From positions 107,505-171,504 of the forward strand of contig NZ_QVAI01000017.1 of the NCBI RefSeq assembly GCF_003427025.1: a stretch of 64,000 nt of DNA, written 5' to 3'. The notes beneath the pieces were generated by a model. The model was not told where the DNA came from and did no database searches. It worked only from the letters and a program-made list of their open reading frames with translations. Below, in pieces: positions 8,866 through 19,183 of this stretch (within the stretch, counting starts at the first letter, position 1; the number at the start of each line of letters is the position of its first letter). The stretch is from Jiangella endophytica. Its GTDB lineage: Bacteria > Actinomycetota > Actinomycetes > Jiangellales > Jiangellaceae. The position numbers and the translations under genes are program-made.

Positions 8866-8961
8866 TCAGCCGACGCAGAACTCGTTGCCTTCGGGGTCCT
8901 GGAGGACCGTCCAGGCGTTGCCGAACTGCTCGACCGGGCCTGGCCAAGGCAGGCGGAAGAA
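8866..8961 (-). pseudogene. C-terminal relic of a VOC/glyoxalase-family gene
   Basis: The last about 31 codons before the TGA at 8866-8868 read ...EQFGNAWTVLQDPEGNEFCVG, the hallmark C-terminal strand of VOC-family (glyoxalase/bleomycin-resistance fold) proteins, including the metal-site Glu in PEGNEF. Upstream of this the frame enters unrelated sequence opposite degV, so about 90 N-terminal residues of the domain are missing. There is no start or ribosome site. It is best read as a decayed gene whose 5' part was lost. Only the short match supports this. Confidence 0.65.
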
Positions 8962-9004
8962 GATCGTCAGCGCGGACCGGCCACAGCCGGCAGCAGGAGG
9001 CGCC

Positions 9005-10048
9005 TCAGTGCGGGCTGACCACGACCGCCAGCAGCCCAGGCCCGACATGGGCACCGATGACGGCGCCAACCTCGGTGACGACGATGGAACGCACGGAAGG
9101 GAGGCGGTCGGTGAGGCGGGCGGCCAGTTCGTCGGCGCGGGCGGCGTTGTCGAGGTGGTGGACGGCGAGGTCGACCCGGCCGCCGGCAGCCAGGGCGCGC
9201 TCGACGGCGAGGTCTTCGAGGCGGGCGCGGGCCCGCGCGGACGTGCGGACCTTCTCGAGGAGGTCCACCCAGCCGTCGCGGAGGTGGAGGAGCGGCTTGA
9301 TCGCCAACGCCGTGCCCACCACGGCCGAGGCGGCGCCGACCCGGCCACCGCGGCGCAGGTACTCGAGGGTGTCGACGTAGAAGAAGGCGGACGAACGGAC
9401 GGCGCGGTCGAGGGCGAGCGAGGCCACCTCGTCGGCCGTCAGCCCGCGCTCCGCCGCCGACGCGGCCACGAGGACGGCGAACCCGAGCCCCATGCCCAGC
9501 GACCGGGAGTCGACCACATGCACCGGGATCGGCGCGTCGCGCGCGGCGAGCCGGGCCGCGTCGGCCGTCCCGGACAGGCTGCCGGAGATGTGCACCGAGA
9601 CGACGTCGGCGTAGCCCTCGGCGGCCGCCGACTCGTACACGTCGAGGAACGCTCGCGGGCTGGGCCGCGACGTGGTCACGGGGACGTGCGCCCGCAGCGC
9701 GTCGGCCACTTCGCGGGGACCGAAGCGCGGTTCGACGGCGACACCGCCGCGATGGAACGGCGCCCCCGAGGGGGCACGATGCGTAGCGGACGCGCCGGCC
9801 GCGGCACCGGCGCCGCCCGCCGGGCTGTCGCCGGCCATCCCGCCGGGCTGACCGCCACCAGCCACGCCGCCGCCGGCTGAACCGCCGGGCCGGACCCTGA
9901 AACCGACGTCAGCGCCCGGCGCCCACTCGTCGACGGCGACACCGTCGACGACCACCTGTAGCGGCACCACCCGGATGCCGTGCGCCTCGACGTCGCCGGC
10001 GGCCAGGTGTGCCGTCGAGTCGGTGACGATCGCGACCCGCCCCGTCAA
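9005..10048 (-). CDS. DegV family fatty-acid-binding protein with Gly-rich insert
   Basis: 347 residues from a TTG start at 10048, six nt after leuS, hence co-transcribed with it. DegV/FakB proteins bind a fatty acid for phosphorylation by FakA. Seen: TDSTAHL at the N-terminus, TTSRPSP, ISGSLSGTADAA, VDSRSLGMGLG and FFYVDTLEYLRRGGRVG, all DegV hallmarks. An extra stretch of about 45 Gly/Ala/Pro residues (about 52-97) interrupts the N-terminal domain and explains the excess over the usual about 280 residues. No fakA lies in the window. The TTG start is forced, as no ATG or GTG precedes TDSTA in frame. Confidence 0.9.
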   Translation of the reverse strand: MTGRVAIVTDSTAHLAAGDVEAHGIRVVPLQVVVDGVAVDEWAPGADVGFRVRPGGSAGGGVAGGGQPGGMAGDSPAGGAGAAAGASATHRAPSGAPFHRGGVAVEPRFGPREVADALRAHVPVTTSRPSPRAFLDVYESAAAEGYADVVSVHISGSLSGTADAARLAARDAPIPVHVVDSRSLGMGLGFAVLVAASAAERGLTADEVASLALDRAVRSSAFFYVDTLEYLRRGGRVGAASAVVGTALAIKPLLHLRDGWVDLLEKVRTSARARARLEDLAVERALAAGGRVDLAVHHLDNAARADELAARLTDRLPSVRSIVVTEVGAVIGAHVGPGLLAVVVSPH

Positions 10049-10054
10049 GGGACG

Positions 10055-12907
<2,853 letters not shown>

Positions 12908-12946
12908 CGGAATTCGTCCCTCATCTGTGGTGTCGGGCCCCGGAAC

Positions 12947-12975
12947 AAGAAAAGACCCCTCACGCAGGAGGGGTC
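12947..12975 (-). terminator. Intrinsic terminator in the leuS leader (attenuator)
   Basis: Read on the minus strand: GACCCCTC, a 6-nt loop, GAGGGGTC (perfect 8-bp stem, 12954-12961 with 12968-12975), then TTTTCTTGTT. This is a canonical Rho-independent terminator placed upstream of leuS rather than after a gene, which marks it as an attenuator. Confidence 0.85.
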
Positions 12976-12976
12976 A

Positions 12977-13027
12977 GCCGCGCCGACGTGACGCCGCTGG
13001 AGGGCGTCCGCTACCAGTCAGCGCGGC
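12977..13027 (-). promoter_or_regulatory. Leader RNA stem-loops between leader peptide and attenuator
   Basis: On the minus strand GCCGCGCTGAC (13027-13017) pairs with GTCGGCGCGGC (12987-12977), 11 bp with one G-U pair. Inside it GACGCC (13008-13003) pairs with GGCGTC (12995-12990). The outer 5' arm contains the leader-peptide stop codon, so ribosome position would control folding. Which fold acts as antiterminator was not resolved. Confidence 0.6.
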
Positions 13028-13053
13028 CCGATAAGGAGCAGCAAGCCTCGCAC
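13018..13053 (-). CDS. leuS leader peptide (MRGLLLLIGPR)
   Basis: An 11-codon ORF: GTG, CGA, GGC, then four successive leucine codons TTG-CTG-CTC-CTT, ATC, GGG, CCG, CGC, TGA. It uses leucine codons that are otherwise uncommon here (TTG, CTT), which would make stalling sensitive to charged tRNA-Leu. A TATCCT hexamer ends six nt before the GTG, so the transcript may begin at or very near the start codon (leaderless). Downstream come a dyad and a terminator, then leuS. The design matches ribosome-mediated transcription attenuation. Confidence 0.85.
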   Translation of the reverse strand: MRGLLLLIGPR

Positions 13054-13101
13054 ATTGTCAGGATAGCGCACACGCGCGCCCGACGCCTCTAGGGTGACGG
13101 C

Positions 13102-14316
13102 ATGGACGTCCCCGGCTGGGTGTGGACGCTGACGGTGGCCGGCATCGCCGCGCTGCTGGCCTTCGACTACGTCGTCCACGTCCGGAAGGCGCACGTCCCG
13201 ACGCTGCGCGAGGCCGCCGTGTGGTCGGCCCTGTACGTCGGCATCGCGGTCGTCTTCGGGGTGGGCGTCCTGGTGTTCGGCGGCACGGCGATGGGCACGG
13301 AGTACTTCGCCGGCTACCTCACCGAGAAGGCGCTGTCGGTCGACAACCTGTTCGTCTTCCTGGTGATCCTGCACAGCTTCCGCGTGCCGCGGGAGTACCA
13401 GCAGAAGGCGCTGCTGTTCGGCATCACGTTCTCGCTGATCGCCCGCTCCGCACTGATCTTCGTCGGGTCGGCGCTGATCACCACGTTCGCCTGGGTGTTC
13501 TACGTGTTCGGGCTGGTGCTGCTGGTGACGGCGGGCAACATGCTCAAGCCGCGCGGCGGCGAGCCCGACGAGGGCGAGAACATCGCCGTCCGCCTGGCCC
13601 GGCGGTTCTTCCACACCACCGACGACTACGAGGACGGCCGGCTGTTCACCGTCCGCGACGGCCGCCGTGCGATGACGCCGCTGGTCCTGGTGATGGTGGC
13701 GCTGGCCGGCACCGACGTGCTGTTCGCGCTGGACTCGATCCCGGCGATCTTCGGGCTGACGCAGAACGTGTACCTGGTGTTCACCGCCGTCGCGTTCTCG
13801 CTGCTCGGCCTGCGGCAGCTGTACTTCCTCATCGACGGTCTGCTGGACCGGCTGATCTACCTGGCGTACGGGCTGGCCGTGATCCTGGGCTTCATCGGCG
13901 TGCGGCTGATCCTGCACGCCCTGCACGAGAACAACCTGCCGTTCGTCAACAACGGCGAGCCGGTCGAGGTGGGCGAGCTCAGCACGGGCCTGTCGCTCGG
14001 CGTCATCGTGGTCGTGCTGGTGGTGACGGTGGTGGCGTCGCTGGTCAGCCGCACCGGCCGGGCCCAGACGGCGATCGCCAACGCCCGCCGGCACGCGACC
14101 GCCTACCTGGACTCCGAATACACCGCCGACCCGGCCGAGCGGGAGCGGATCTTCCAGTGTCTGGTGGACGAGAAGGAGCAGATCATCGCGCTCGGCCCCC
14201 GGTACCGGCAGATGGCGCGCGACGCCGACGGCCTGCTGGAGCTGGCCGAGCGGGCCAAGGCCAGCCACGACGCGGCAGTGGCCCGCGGCGACGTCCCCGC
14301 GGGCCACCACCATTGA
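13102..14316 (+). CDS. TerC/Alx-family integral membrane protein
   Basis: 404 residues with about nine membrane helices. The family signature is clear: FAGYLTEKALSVDNLFVFL near residues 70-90 and LAGTDVLFALDSIPAIF near 200, both carrying the conserved acidic residues within the membrane. TerC/Alx relatives are linked to tellurite resistance, manganese export and metallation of secreted proteins; the actual substrate here is not known. A C-terminal cytoplasmic tail of about 75 residues ends in HHH. Start ATG 13102 lies only 48 nt from the divergent leuS leader, leaving no room for the manganese riboswitch some relatives carry. Confidence 0.92.
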   Translation: MDVPGWVWTLTVAGIAALLAFDYVVHVRKAHVPTLREAAVWSALYVGIAVVFGVGVLVFGGTAMGTEYFAGYLTEKALSVDNLFVFLVILHSFRVPREYQQKALLFGITFSLIARSALIFVGSALITTFAWVFYVFGLVLLVTAGNMLKPRGGEPDEGENIAVRLARRFFHTTDDYEDGRLFTVRDGRRAMTPLVLVMVALAGTDVLFALDSIPAIFGLTQNVYLVFTAVAFSLLGLRQLYFLIDGLLDRLIYLAYGLAVILGFIGVRLILHALHENNLPFVNNGEPVEVGELSTGLSLGVIVVVLVVTVVASLVSRTGRAQTAIANARRHATAYLDSEYTADPAERERIFQCLVDEKEQIIALGPRYRQMARDADGLLELAERAKASHDAAVARGDVPAGHHH

Positions 14317-14322
14317 GAAGCG

Positions 14323-14958
14323 TCAGAACACGAGGTACCAGCGGTCCCAGAACTCGATGGTGATGAGGATCGCGAGGATCAGGAACCAGACCGTGACGAT
14401 GAGCCCGCGGCTGTCGACGACCGCCCGGCGCAGCCACGCGGGCGCCTTGAGGTGCCCTTCGGAGAGGTTGTAGCCGGTCGTGTAGACGAAGATCGGGATG
14501 GTGACCGCCCACACCACCATGCAGTACGGGCACAGCGCGCCGATGTAGTAGGTGGTCTGGGTGAACAGCCAGGTGACGAACACCGCGCCACCCAGCGCGC
14601 CGGCGTTGAGGCCGAGCCAGAACCAGCGCGGCAGCTTGGCGCCGGCCAGCGCGACGACGCCGGCGGTGATGACGATGGGGAACGCGGCCACGCCGATGAC
14701 CGGGTTCGGGAAGCCGAACAGCGACCCCTGCCAGCTCTCCATGACCGTGCCGCAGGTGACGACCGGGTTGAAACTGCAGGAGGGTGTGTAACTGGGGTCC
14801 TCGAGCAGCCGCACGCGCTCGATGATGAGCATCGCCGACGCGAACAGCCCGATCGAGCCGCCGATGGACAGCAGCCAGCCGAGGACCTTGATCGAGGCGC
14901 GCGTCTCGGGCAGCTCGAACTCGGCGTCCTCGAGGTGTTCTTTCTCCTGCACGGCCAT
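14323..14958 (-). CDS. Vitamin K epoxide reductase (VKOR) family protein
   Basis: 211 residues with four to five membrane helices. The redox CXXC motif is CPYC (Cys143, Cys146) inside a helix, and the loop pair Cys61/Cys69 is in PSCSFNPVVTCG, as expected for bacterial VKOR homologues that reoxidise DsbA-like proteins using quinones. Unlike many bacterial VKORs there is no fused thioredoxin domain. It converges on the TerC gene with a 6-nt gap and diverges from the DUF4129 operon. Start ATG 14958 follows an AGGTGAG-like site. Confidence 0.93.
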   Translation of the reverse strand: MAVQEKEHLEDAEFELPETRASIKVLGWLLSIGGSIGLFASAMLIIERVRLLEDPSYTPSCSFNPVVTCGTVMESWQGSLFGFPNPVIGVAAFPIVITAGVVALAGAKLPRWFWLGLNAGALGGAVFVTWLFTQTTYYIGALCPYCMVVWAVTIPIFVYTTGYNLSEGHLKAPAWLRRAVVDSRGLIVTVWFLILAILITIEFWDRWYLVF

Positions 14959-15063
14959 GACTCACCTGGTGTTCGAAGGGATCCGACGGATCATCAACGT
15001 ACGCTACCCGCGTTTGGTGCCGCAGGGGCGAACGGCCTTGAGCGATGTGCGACGATTGCACCA

Positions 15064-15795
15064 ATGCACTGGTCCGGGCGACGTTCCACCGGCGGGCCGC
15101 TGGCCGCCGCGGTGGTCGCCGTGGCGGCTCTCGTCGTGGTGCTCGCGCTGGCCGCGGGCCCGGCCGACGTCCAGACGCCCCGCTGGTTCAGCGGTGAGCC
15201 GGGGTCGTCGGACGTCGAGCCGCTCCCGCCGCCGCCCACGGCCGACCTGGGGCAGACCGCGGCGCCACTGCCCGACGACGAGACCGGCGGCGGGTTCGAC
15301 GTGCCGTGGCCGGTCGTGCTGGTTGTCGCGGTGGCCGCGGCCGCGTACCTGATCTACTACGTACTGCGCCGGCTGCTGCCCGAGCTGCGTCGTCGGATGG
15401 CCCGCCGGCGGACCACGCTCGGCGGCCTGGTCGAGGCACCCGCCGGCCCGGCGGACGAGGCGGCGGACCTGCGCGACGGCGCCCGTTCGGCCGCGACGGC
15501 GCTGGCCGGGCCCGCGCCGGACGCCGCGGCGGCGGTCATCGCGGCCTGGCTGGCGCTGGAGTCGGCGGCGGCGGGCAGCGGGGCGCCCCGGGCACCGGCG
15601 CAGACGCCGACCGAGTTCACCGCCGCGCTGCTGCGGCGGCATCATGCGGACGAGGAGGCGGTGGCCACGCTGCTCGGGCTGTACCACCGGGCCAGGTTCG
15701 CGGCGCGGCCCGACCTCGGCGCCGGCGACGTCGAGCGGGCCCGGCGGGCACTCGACCTGGTGGTGGGGACGATCGGGACGGCGGAGGCGCGTTGA
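15064..15795 (+). CDS. DUF4129 domain-containing membrane protein
   Basis: 243 residues. An N-terminal membrane helix (about 12-35), a Pro-rich extracytoplasmic linker, a second helix (about 82-102), and a C-terminal cytoplasmic DUF4129 domain with PTEFTAALLRRHH and ALLGLYHRARFA-like helices. DUF4129 proteins are regular neighbours of MoxR/DUF58 systems and often C-terminal to transglutaminase domains, which are absent here. First gene of a five-gene operon; its TGA overlaps the next gene's TTG start. The ribosome site before ATG 15064 is weak. Confidence 0.85.
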   Translation: MHWSGRRSTGGPLAAAVVAVAALVVVLALAAGPADVQTPRWFSGEPGSSDVEPLPPPPTADLGQTAAPLPDDETGGGFDVPWPVVLVVAVAAAAYLIYYVLRRLLPELRRRMARRRTTLGGLVEAPAGPADEAADLRDGARSAATALAGPAPDAAAAVIAAWLALESAAAGSGAPRAPAQTPTEFTAALLRRHHADEEAVATLLGLYHRARFAARPDLGAGDVERARRALDLVVGTIGTAEAR

Positions 15796-16256
15796 GCCGC
15801 CGGGTGGTCGTCCAGGCGATGCTGCTGGGCCTCGCCGCGGGCGCGGTGGCCTGGGTGTTCGGCGTGCAGGGGCCGCGGCCGATCCTCATCGGCGCGTGCG
15901 TGACGGCCGGGACCTTGGCGGTGCTGAGCATCCCGCCCGGCTGGTACGGCAGCTGGCCGCACCGCCCGCGGCCCCGGTCCGGCGGCGGCTCCGGCCAGGT
16001 GTGGCGGCTGGCCAACCGGCTGCGCCGCTTCCAGAACGACCACGACCCGGCGCTGCAGCGCCGGCTGCGCACCCTCGCCGTCGCGCGGCTGCGCCGTCTG
16101 GGCCTGGAGTGGGACGACCCCCGGGCGGCCGAGAGGCTCGGGCCGGACGTGCACGCGGCGCTGTCGGCGCCGGCGATGCGACCCAGTCTGCACGACGTCG
16201 ACGTCGTGGTGAGCGCGATCGAACGACTCGATCAACCCGAAGGAGCCGGTCCATGA
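15792..16256 (+). CDS. Small membrane protein of the MoxR/DUF58 operon, function unknown
   Basis: 154 residues if the TTG at 15792 is used; it overlaps the upstream stop (TTGA) and has GGAGG four nt upstream. A GTG at 15804 is an alternative. Two N-terminal membrane helices (AMLLGLAAGAVAWVFGVQ and ILIGACVTAGTLAVLSI) are followed by a basic cytoplasmic domain of about 95 residues with RLANRLRRFQNDHDP. Not recognised beyond its conserved position between DUF4129 and moxR in actinomycetes. Confidence 0.8.
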   Translation: MSRRVVVQAMLLGLAAGAVAWVFGVQGPRPILIGACVTAGTLAVLSIPPGWYGSWPHRPRPRSGGGSGQVWRLANRLRRFQNDHDPALQRRLRTLAVARLRRLGLEWDDPRAAERLGPDVHAALSAPAMRPSLHDVDVVVSAIERLDQPEGAGP

Positions 16257-17230
16257 CGACGTCCAGCAGCACCGCCCTCTCCGTCGCCGACGTGGCCCGG
16301 GTGGGCTCGGCCGTCCTCGACGGGGTCGGCACGGCCGTCGTCGGGATGCGGCGGACGCTTCGCCTGGCGCTCGCCGCGGTCCTGGCCGGCGGGCACGTCC
16401 TGTTCGAGGACGTCCCAGGGCTGGGGAAGACGCTGGCCGCGCGCAGTCTCGCGGCGGCCCTGGGGCTGGAGTTCCGCCGACTCCAGTGCACGCCCGACCT
16501 GCTGCCGGGCGACGTCACCGGGTCGTTCGTCTGGGACCCCGGCACCCGCGAGTTCGGCTTCCGCCCGGGCCCGGTGTTCGCCGGGCTGCTGCTGGCCGAC
16601 GAGATCAACCGGACGCCGCCCAAGACGCAGTCGGCGCTGCTGGAGGCGATGGCGGAGCGGCAGGTGACGGTGGAGGGGCGGACGTTCGCACTGCCTCGGC
16701 CGTTCCACGTCCTGGCGACGTCGAACCCGGTCGAGTACGAGGGCACTTATCCGCTGCCGGAGGCGCAGCTGGACCGCTTCATGCTGCGCCTGTCGGCCGG
16801 CTACCTGGAGCCGCCGGACGAGGCGCAGGTGCTGGCCCGCCGCATCGCCCGGCGGCAGGAGGCGGCCGAGGTCGAGGCGGTCGTCGACGCCGAGACGGTG
16901 CGCGGGCTGCAGGGCGGGGTCGAGGGCGTCGACGCCGACCCGTCGATCGTCGCCTACTGCGTCGACCTCGCCGCGGCGACCCGGCGGCACCGCGCGGTCG
17001 AGGTGGGCGCGTCGCCGCGTGGGTCCTTGGCGCTGCTGCTGGCCGCACGGGCGCTCGCGGTCCTCGACGGCCGCGACTACGTGCTGCCGGAGGACGTCAA
17101 GGAGGTCGCGGTGCCCGCGCTGGCGCACCGGCTGACCCTCACGCCGGAGGCGTGGACCACGCGGCTGAGCACCGCGGACATCGTCGCCGAGGTGCTGGGG
17201 CAGGTGCCCGGACCGGCGTCGGGCCGATGA
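16253..17230 (+). CDS. MoxR-family AAA+ ATPase
   Basis: 325 residues. Walker A is EDVPGLGKT (about 52-60), Walker B LLLADEIN (about 112-119), sensor 1 LATSNPVEYEGTYPLPEAQ and the arginine-finger region LDRFMLRL follow, then the C-terminal lid domain. MoxR ATPases act as chaperones or modulators for partner proteins, commonly the DUF58/VWA protein next door. ATG 16253 overlaps the previous stop by 4 nt and is preceded by AAGGAG. The next gene overlaps its stop by 4 nt. Confidence 0.96.
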   Translation: MTTSSSTALSVADVARVGSAVLDGVGTAVVGMRRTLRLALAAVLAGGHVLFEDVPGLGKTLAARSLAAALGLEFRRLQCTPDLLPGDVTGSFVWDPGTREFGFRPGPVFAGLLLADEINRTPPKTQSALLEAMAERQVTVEGRTFALPRPFHVLATSNPVEYEGTYPLPEAQLDRFMLRLSAGYLEPPDEAQVLARRIARRQEAAEVEAVVDAETVRGLQGGVEGVDADPSIVAYCVDLAAATRRHRAVEVGASPRGSLALLLAARALAVLDGRDYVLPEDVKEVAVPALAHRLTLTPEAWTTRLSTADIVAEVLGQVPGPASGR

Positions 17231-18558
17231 CCCGCGACTACGTCTGGCGGGCCAGCCCCGCGCTGGCCCGCTCGCTGTTGCTGCCGGCGCTGCTCGCGGC
17301 GGCCGGCCTGGCGCTGGGCCGCGCCGACCTCGTCCTGCTCGGCGTCCCGCTGGTCGTCGGCACCGCGCTGGCGCTGGGGACGGCGGCCGAACGGCGGGCG
17401 CGGCGGCCACCGCCCGACGTGCGCGCCATCGGCCCGCGGATCCTCGACGCCGGACTCCCCGCCCCGGTCGCCGTCAGTGTCGGGCCGTCGGACGCGCAGT
17501 TGGTGACGACGGTGCTCCCGGCGGCCGAGGCGGACGGCGACGCCGACGTCGTCACCGTCGCCGCGCCCGCCGACGGCACGCGGCAGCTGGTCGTCGAGGT
17601 GACGGCGCCGCGGTGGGGCGCGCAGCAGCTGGCCCGGCCGGACCACCTCGCGGCCACCGCCGACGGCCTGCTGGTCGCGGGTCCGGTGCCGGGCGCGCCG
17701 TACACCGCGCAGGTGCTGCCGGCGGTCACCGCCGCGCTGCCGCCCGGCCCGCTGCCGCCGCGACCGGCCGGCATGGTCGGCGCGCACCGCACCCGCCGTC
17801 CAGGCGAGGGCACCGAACTGCACGACGTGTCGCCGTTCCAGCCCGGCGACCGGATGCGACGCATCGACTGGCGGGTGACGGCGCGCCAGGCCGGCCCGCG
17901 CGAGACGCTGTACACGCGGCACACGCTGGTCGATGCCGACGCGGACGTCGTCTGCTGCCTGGACAACCGCTACGACCTGCCGGCCGACGTCGCGGCCTGG
18001 CTCGAGGTCGGCGAGCACGACCAGCCGCCGAGCCGCACCAGCATCGACGTCGCAGTCGACACCGTCGCGTCGGTCGCGGCCGCCTACATCGTCCACGGCG
18101 ACCGCGTCGGCGTACTCGACCTCGCCCGCCCGCTCGACCCCGTTCACCTGGGCAGCGGCCGACGGCACCTGCTGCGGCTGCGCACCCACCTCGCCCGGCA
18201 CACGCGGCGCCCCGGCTCCGGCGACGCGCTGCCGGCTCCACGGCACGCCCCGCGCCTGCCTCAGGGCGCGATCATCGTCGTCACCTCGGTCTTCCTCGAC
18301 GACGCGCCGGCCACACTCGCCGTCACCTGGCGCCGGCGCGGACACCCGGTGCTCGCCGTCGATGTGCTGCCGACGCCGCTGGTCCTCGACGCGGCCGACG
18401 CCGCCACCACGATCGCCGCACGGCTGGTGCTGGCCGAGCGGCAGGAGCGGATCCGCGCGTTGGAGGCGGCCGGTGTGCCGGTGAGCGCGGCCGATCCGGC
18501 GGCGCTCGGGCTCAGCCTGGCCCGGCTGCGGCTGCTCGCCCGCGGGGTGCGACGGTGA
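17227..18558 (+). CDS. DUF58 domain-containing protein
   Basis: 443 residues. Two N-terminal membrane helices (about 14-55), a beta-rich extracytoplasmic or peripheral domain, then the DUF58 core with DVSPFQPGDRMRRIDWRVTA, followed by a VWA-like fold. DUF58 proteins are the usual partner of MoxR ATPases. Here the VWA metal site is not obvious: after DVVCCLDNRYD the sequence departs from DxSxS. Overlaps both neighbours by 4 nt, so stoichiometric co-translation is likely. Confidence 0.93.
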   Translation: MTRDYVWRASPALARSLLLPALLAAAGLALGRADLVLLGVPLVVGTALALGTAAERRARRPPPDVRAIGPRILDAGLPAPVAVSVGPSDAQLVTTVLPAAEADGDADVVTVAAPADGTRQLVVEVTAPRWGAQQLARPDHLAATADGLLVAGPVPGAPYTAQVLPAVTAALPPGPLPPRPAGMVGAHRTRRPGEGTELHDVSPFQPGDRMRRIDWRVTARQAGPRETLYTRHTLVDADADVVCCLDNRYDLPADVAAWLEVGEHDQPPSRTSIDVAVDTVASVAAAYIVHGDRVGVLDLARPLDPVHLGSGRRHLLRLRTHLARHTRRPGSGDALPAPRHAPRLPQGAIIVVTSVFLDDAPATLAVTWRRRGHPVLAVDVLPTPLVLDAADAATTIAARLVLAERQERIRALEAAGVPVSAADPAALGLSLARLRLLARGVRR

Positions 18559-18983
18559 CCGCGGCGGCGGCGCCCGGCGCCCTCGGCCCGGCGCTGCCGG
18601 GATGGGCGCTGCGCCCGGTGCTCGCGGTGGCCGTCCTGGTGACGGTGCTGGCGGTCGGCGGCTGGACGTCGGTGTCGCCGTTCGTGCTACTGCTCGCGTT
18701 GCTGGTGGGCGGCTCGACGACCGCGATACCGGCCTCGCACGCCGCGACCGCGTTCCTCGCGCTCTGCACACTGTGCGGGCTGGCCGCCGACGGGTCGATC
18801 AGCGGCTGGCTGAGCCTCGCCGTCCTCGGCGCGCACGCCACCCACGTCACGGCCGCGCTGGCCGCCGTCGTGCCGCCGCGGGCGACGGTGGAATGGGCGG
18901 CCCTGCGCCCGACGCTGACGCGCTTCGCCCTGGCCCAGGCGGCCGGCCAGGCACTCGTCGCGCTGGCGTGGCTGCTCTCCTGA
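18555..18983 (+). CDS. Small four-helix membrane protein, end of the MoxR operon
   Basis: 142 residues from GTG 18555, which overlaps the DUF58 stop as GTGA. Four hydrophobic helices: LRPVLAVAVLVTVLAVG, VSPFVLLLALLVGGS, ISGWLSLAVLGAHATHV and FALAQAAGQALVALAWLL. No catalytic motif. Not recognised by family; the tight coupling implies it works with the DUF4129/MoxR/DUF58 complex in the membrane. It is followed by C-rich low-complexity DNA and the palindromic element. Confidence 0.8.
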   Translation: MTAAAAPGALGPALPGWALRPVLAVAVLVTVLAVGGWTSVSPFVLLLALLVGGSTTAIPASHAATAFLALCTLCGLAADGSISGWLSLAVLGAHATHVTAALAAVVPPRATVEWAALRPTLTRFALAQAAGQALVALAWLLS

Positions 18984-19031
18984 GCCGCCAGCCCCCAGCC
19001 CTCAGCCCCCGCCGCCAGCCCCAGCCCCCCA

Positions 19032-19125
19032 GCCCGCCCCGAGTTGATCTTGGAGTTGTTCGGCCATCTATCGGGCATTTCGGACCGCAATGGCCGAACA
19101 ACTCCAAGATCAACTCGGGGCGGGC
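19032..19125. repeat. Long palindromic element, copy A
   Basis: Perfect 36-bp inverted arms (19032-19067 with 19090-19125) around a 22-nt loop. The core arm begins GAGTTGATCTTGGAGTTGTT. It sits between convergent genes (ends 18983 and 19184). A second copy at 46858-46928, in the opposite orientation, shares both arms and much of the loop (ATCTATCGGGCA, TTCGGAC), so this is a dispersed element and not a chance terminator. It could act as a bidirectional terminator or RNA stabiliser, or be a REP-like or MITE-like sequence. Confidence 0.9.
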
Positions 19126-19159
19126 GGGCGGGACGGGAGGGAGGGCGGGACGGGCGGGG
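19117..19159 (+). other. G-run tract next to the palindrome, potential G-quadruplex
   Basis: At least eight runs of three or more G separated by 1-2 nt, on the plus strand. The left flank of the palindrome (about 18985-19040) is correspondingly C-rich, so each strand has a G-rich flank. Confidence 0.6.
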
Positions 19160-19183
19160 CCGTCGCGCGGGCCGACGGCCGCG

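Noticed and set aside
12908..13101. T-box riboswitch for leuS
   Set aside because: No T-box sequence or specifier stem; a leucine-codon leader peptide explains the terminator better.
13054..13101. Manganese (yybP-ykoY) riboswitch for the TerC gene
   Set aside because: Only 48 nt separate the start codon from the divergent leuS leader; too short for the aptamer.
19032..19125. Simple intrinsic terminator
   Set aside because: Arms are 36 bp, there is no T-tract, and a second copy shares the loop, so it is a dispersed element even if it also terminates.
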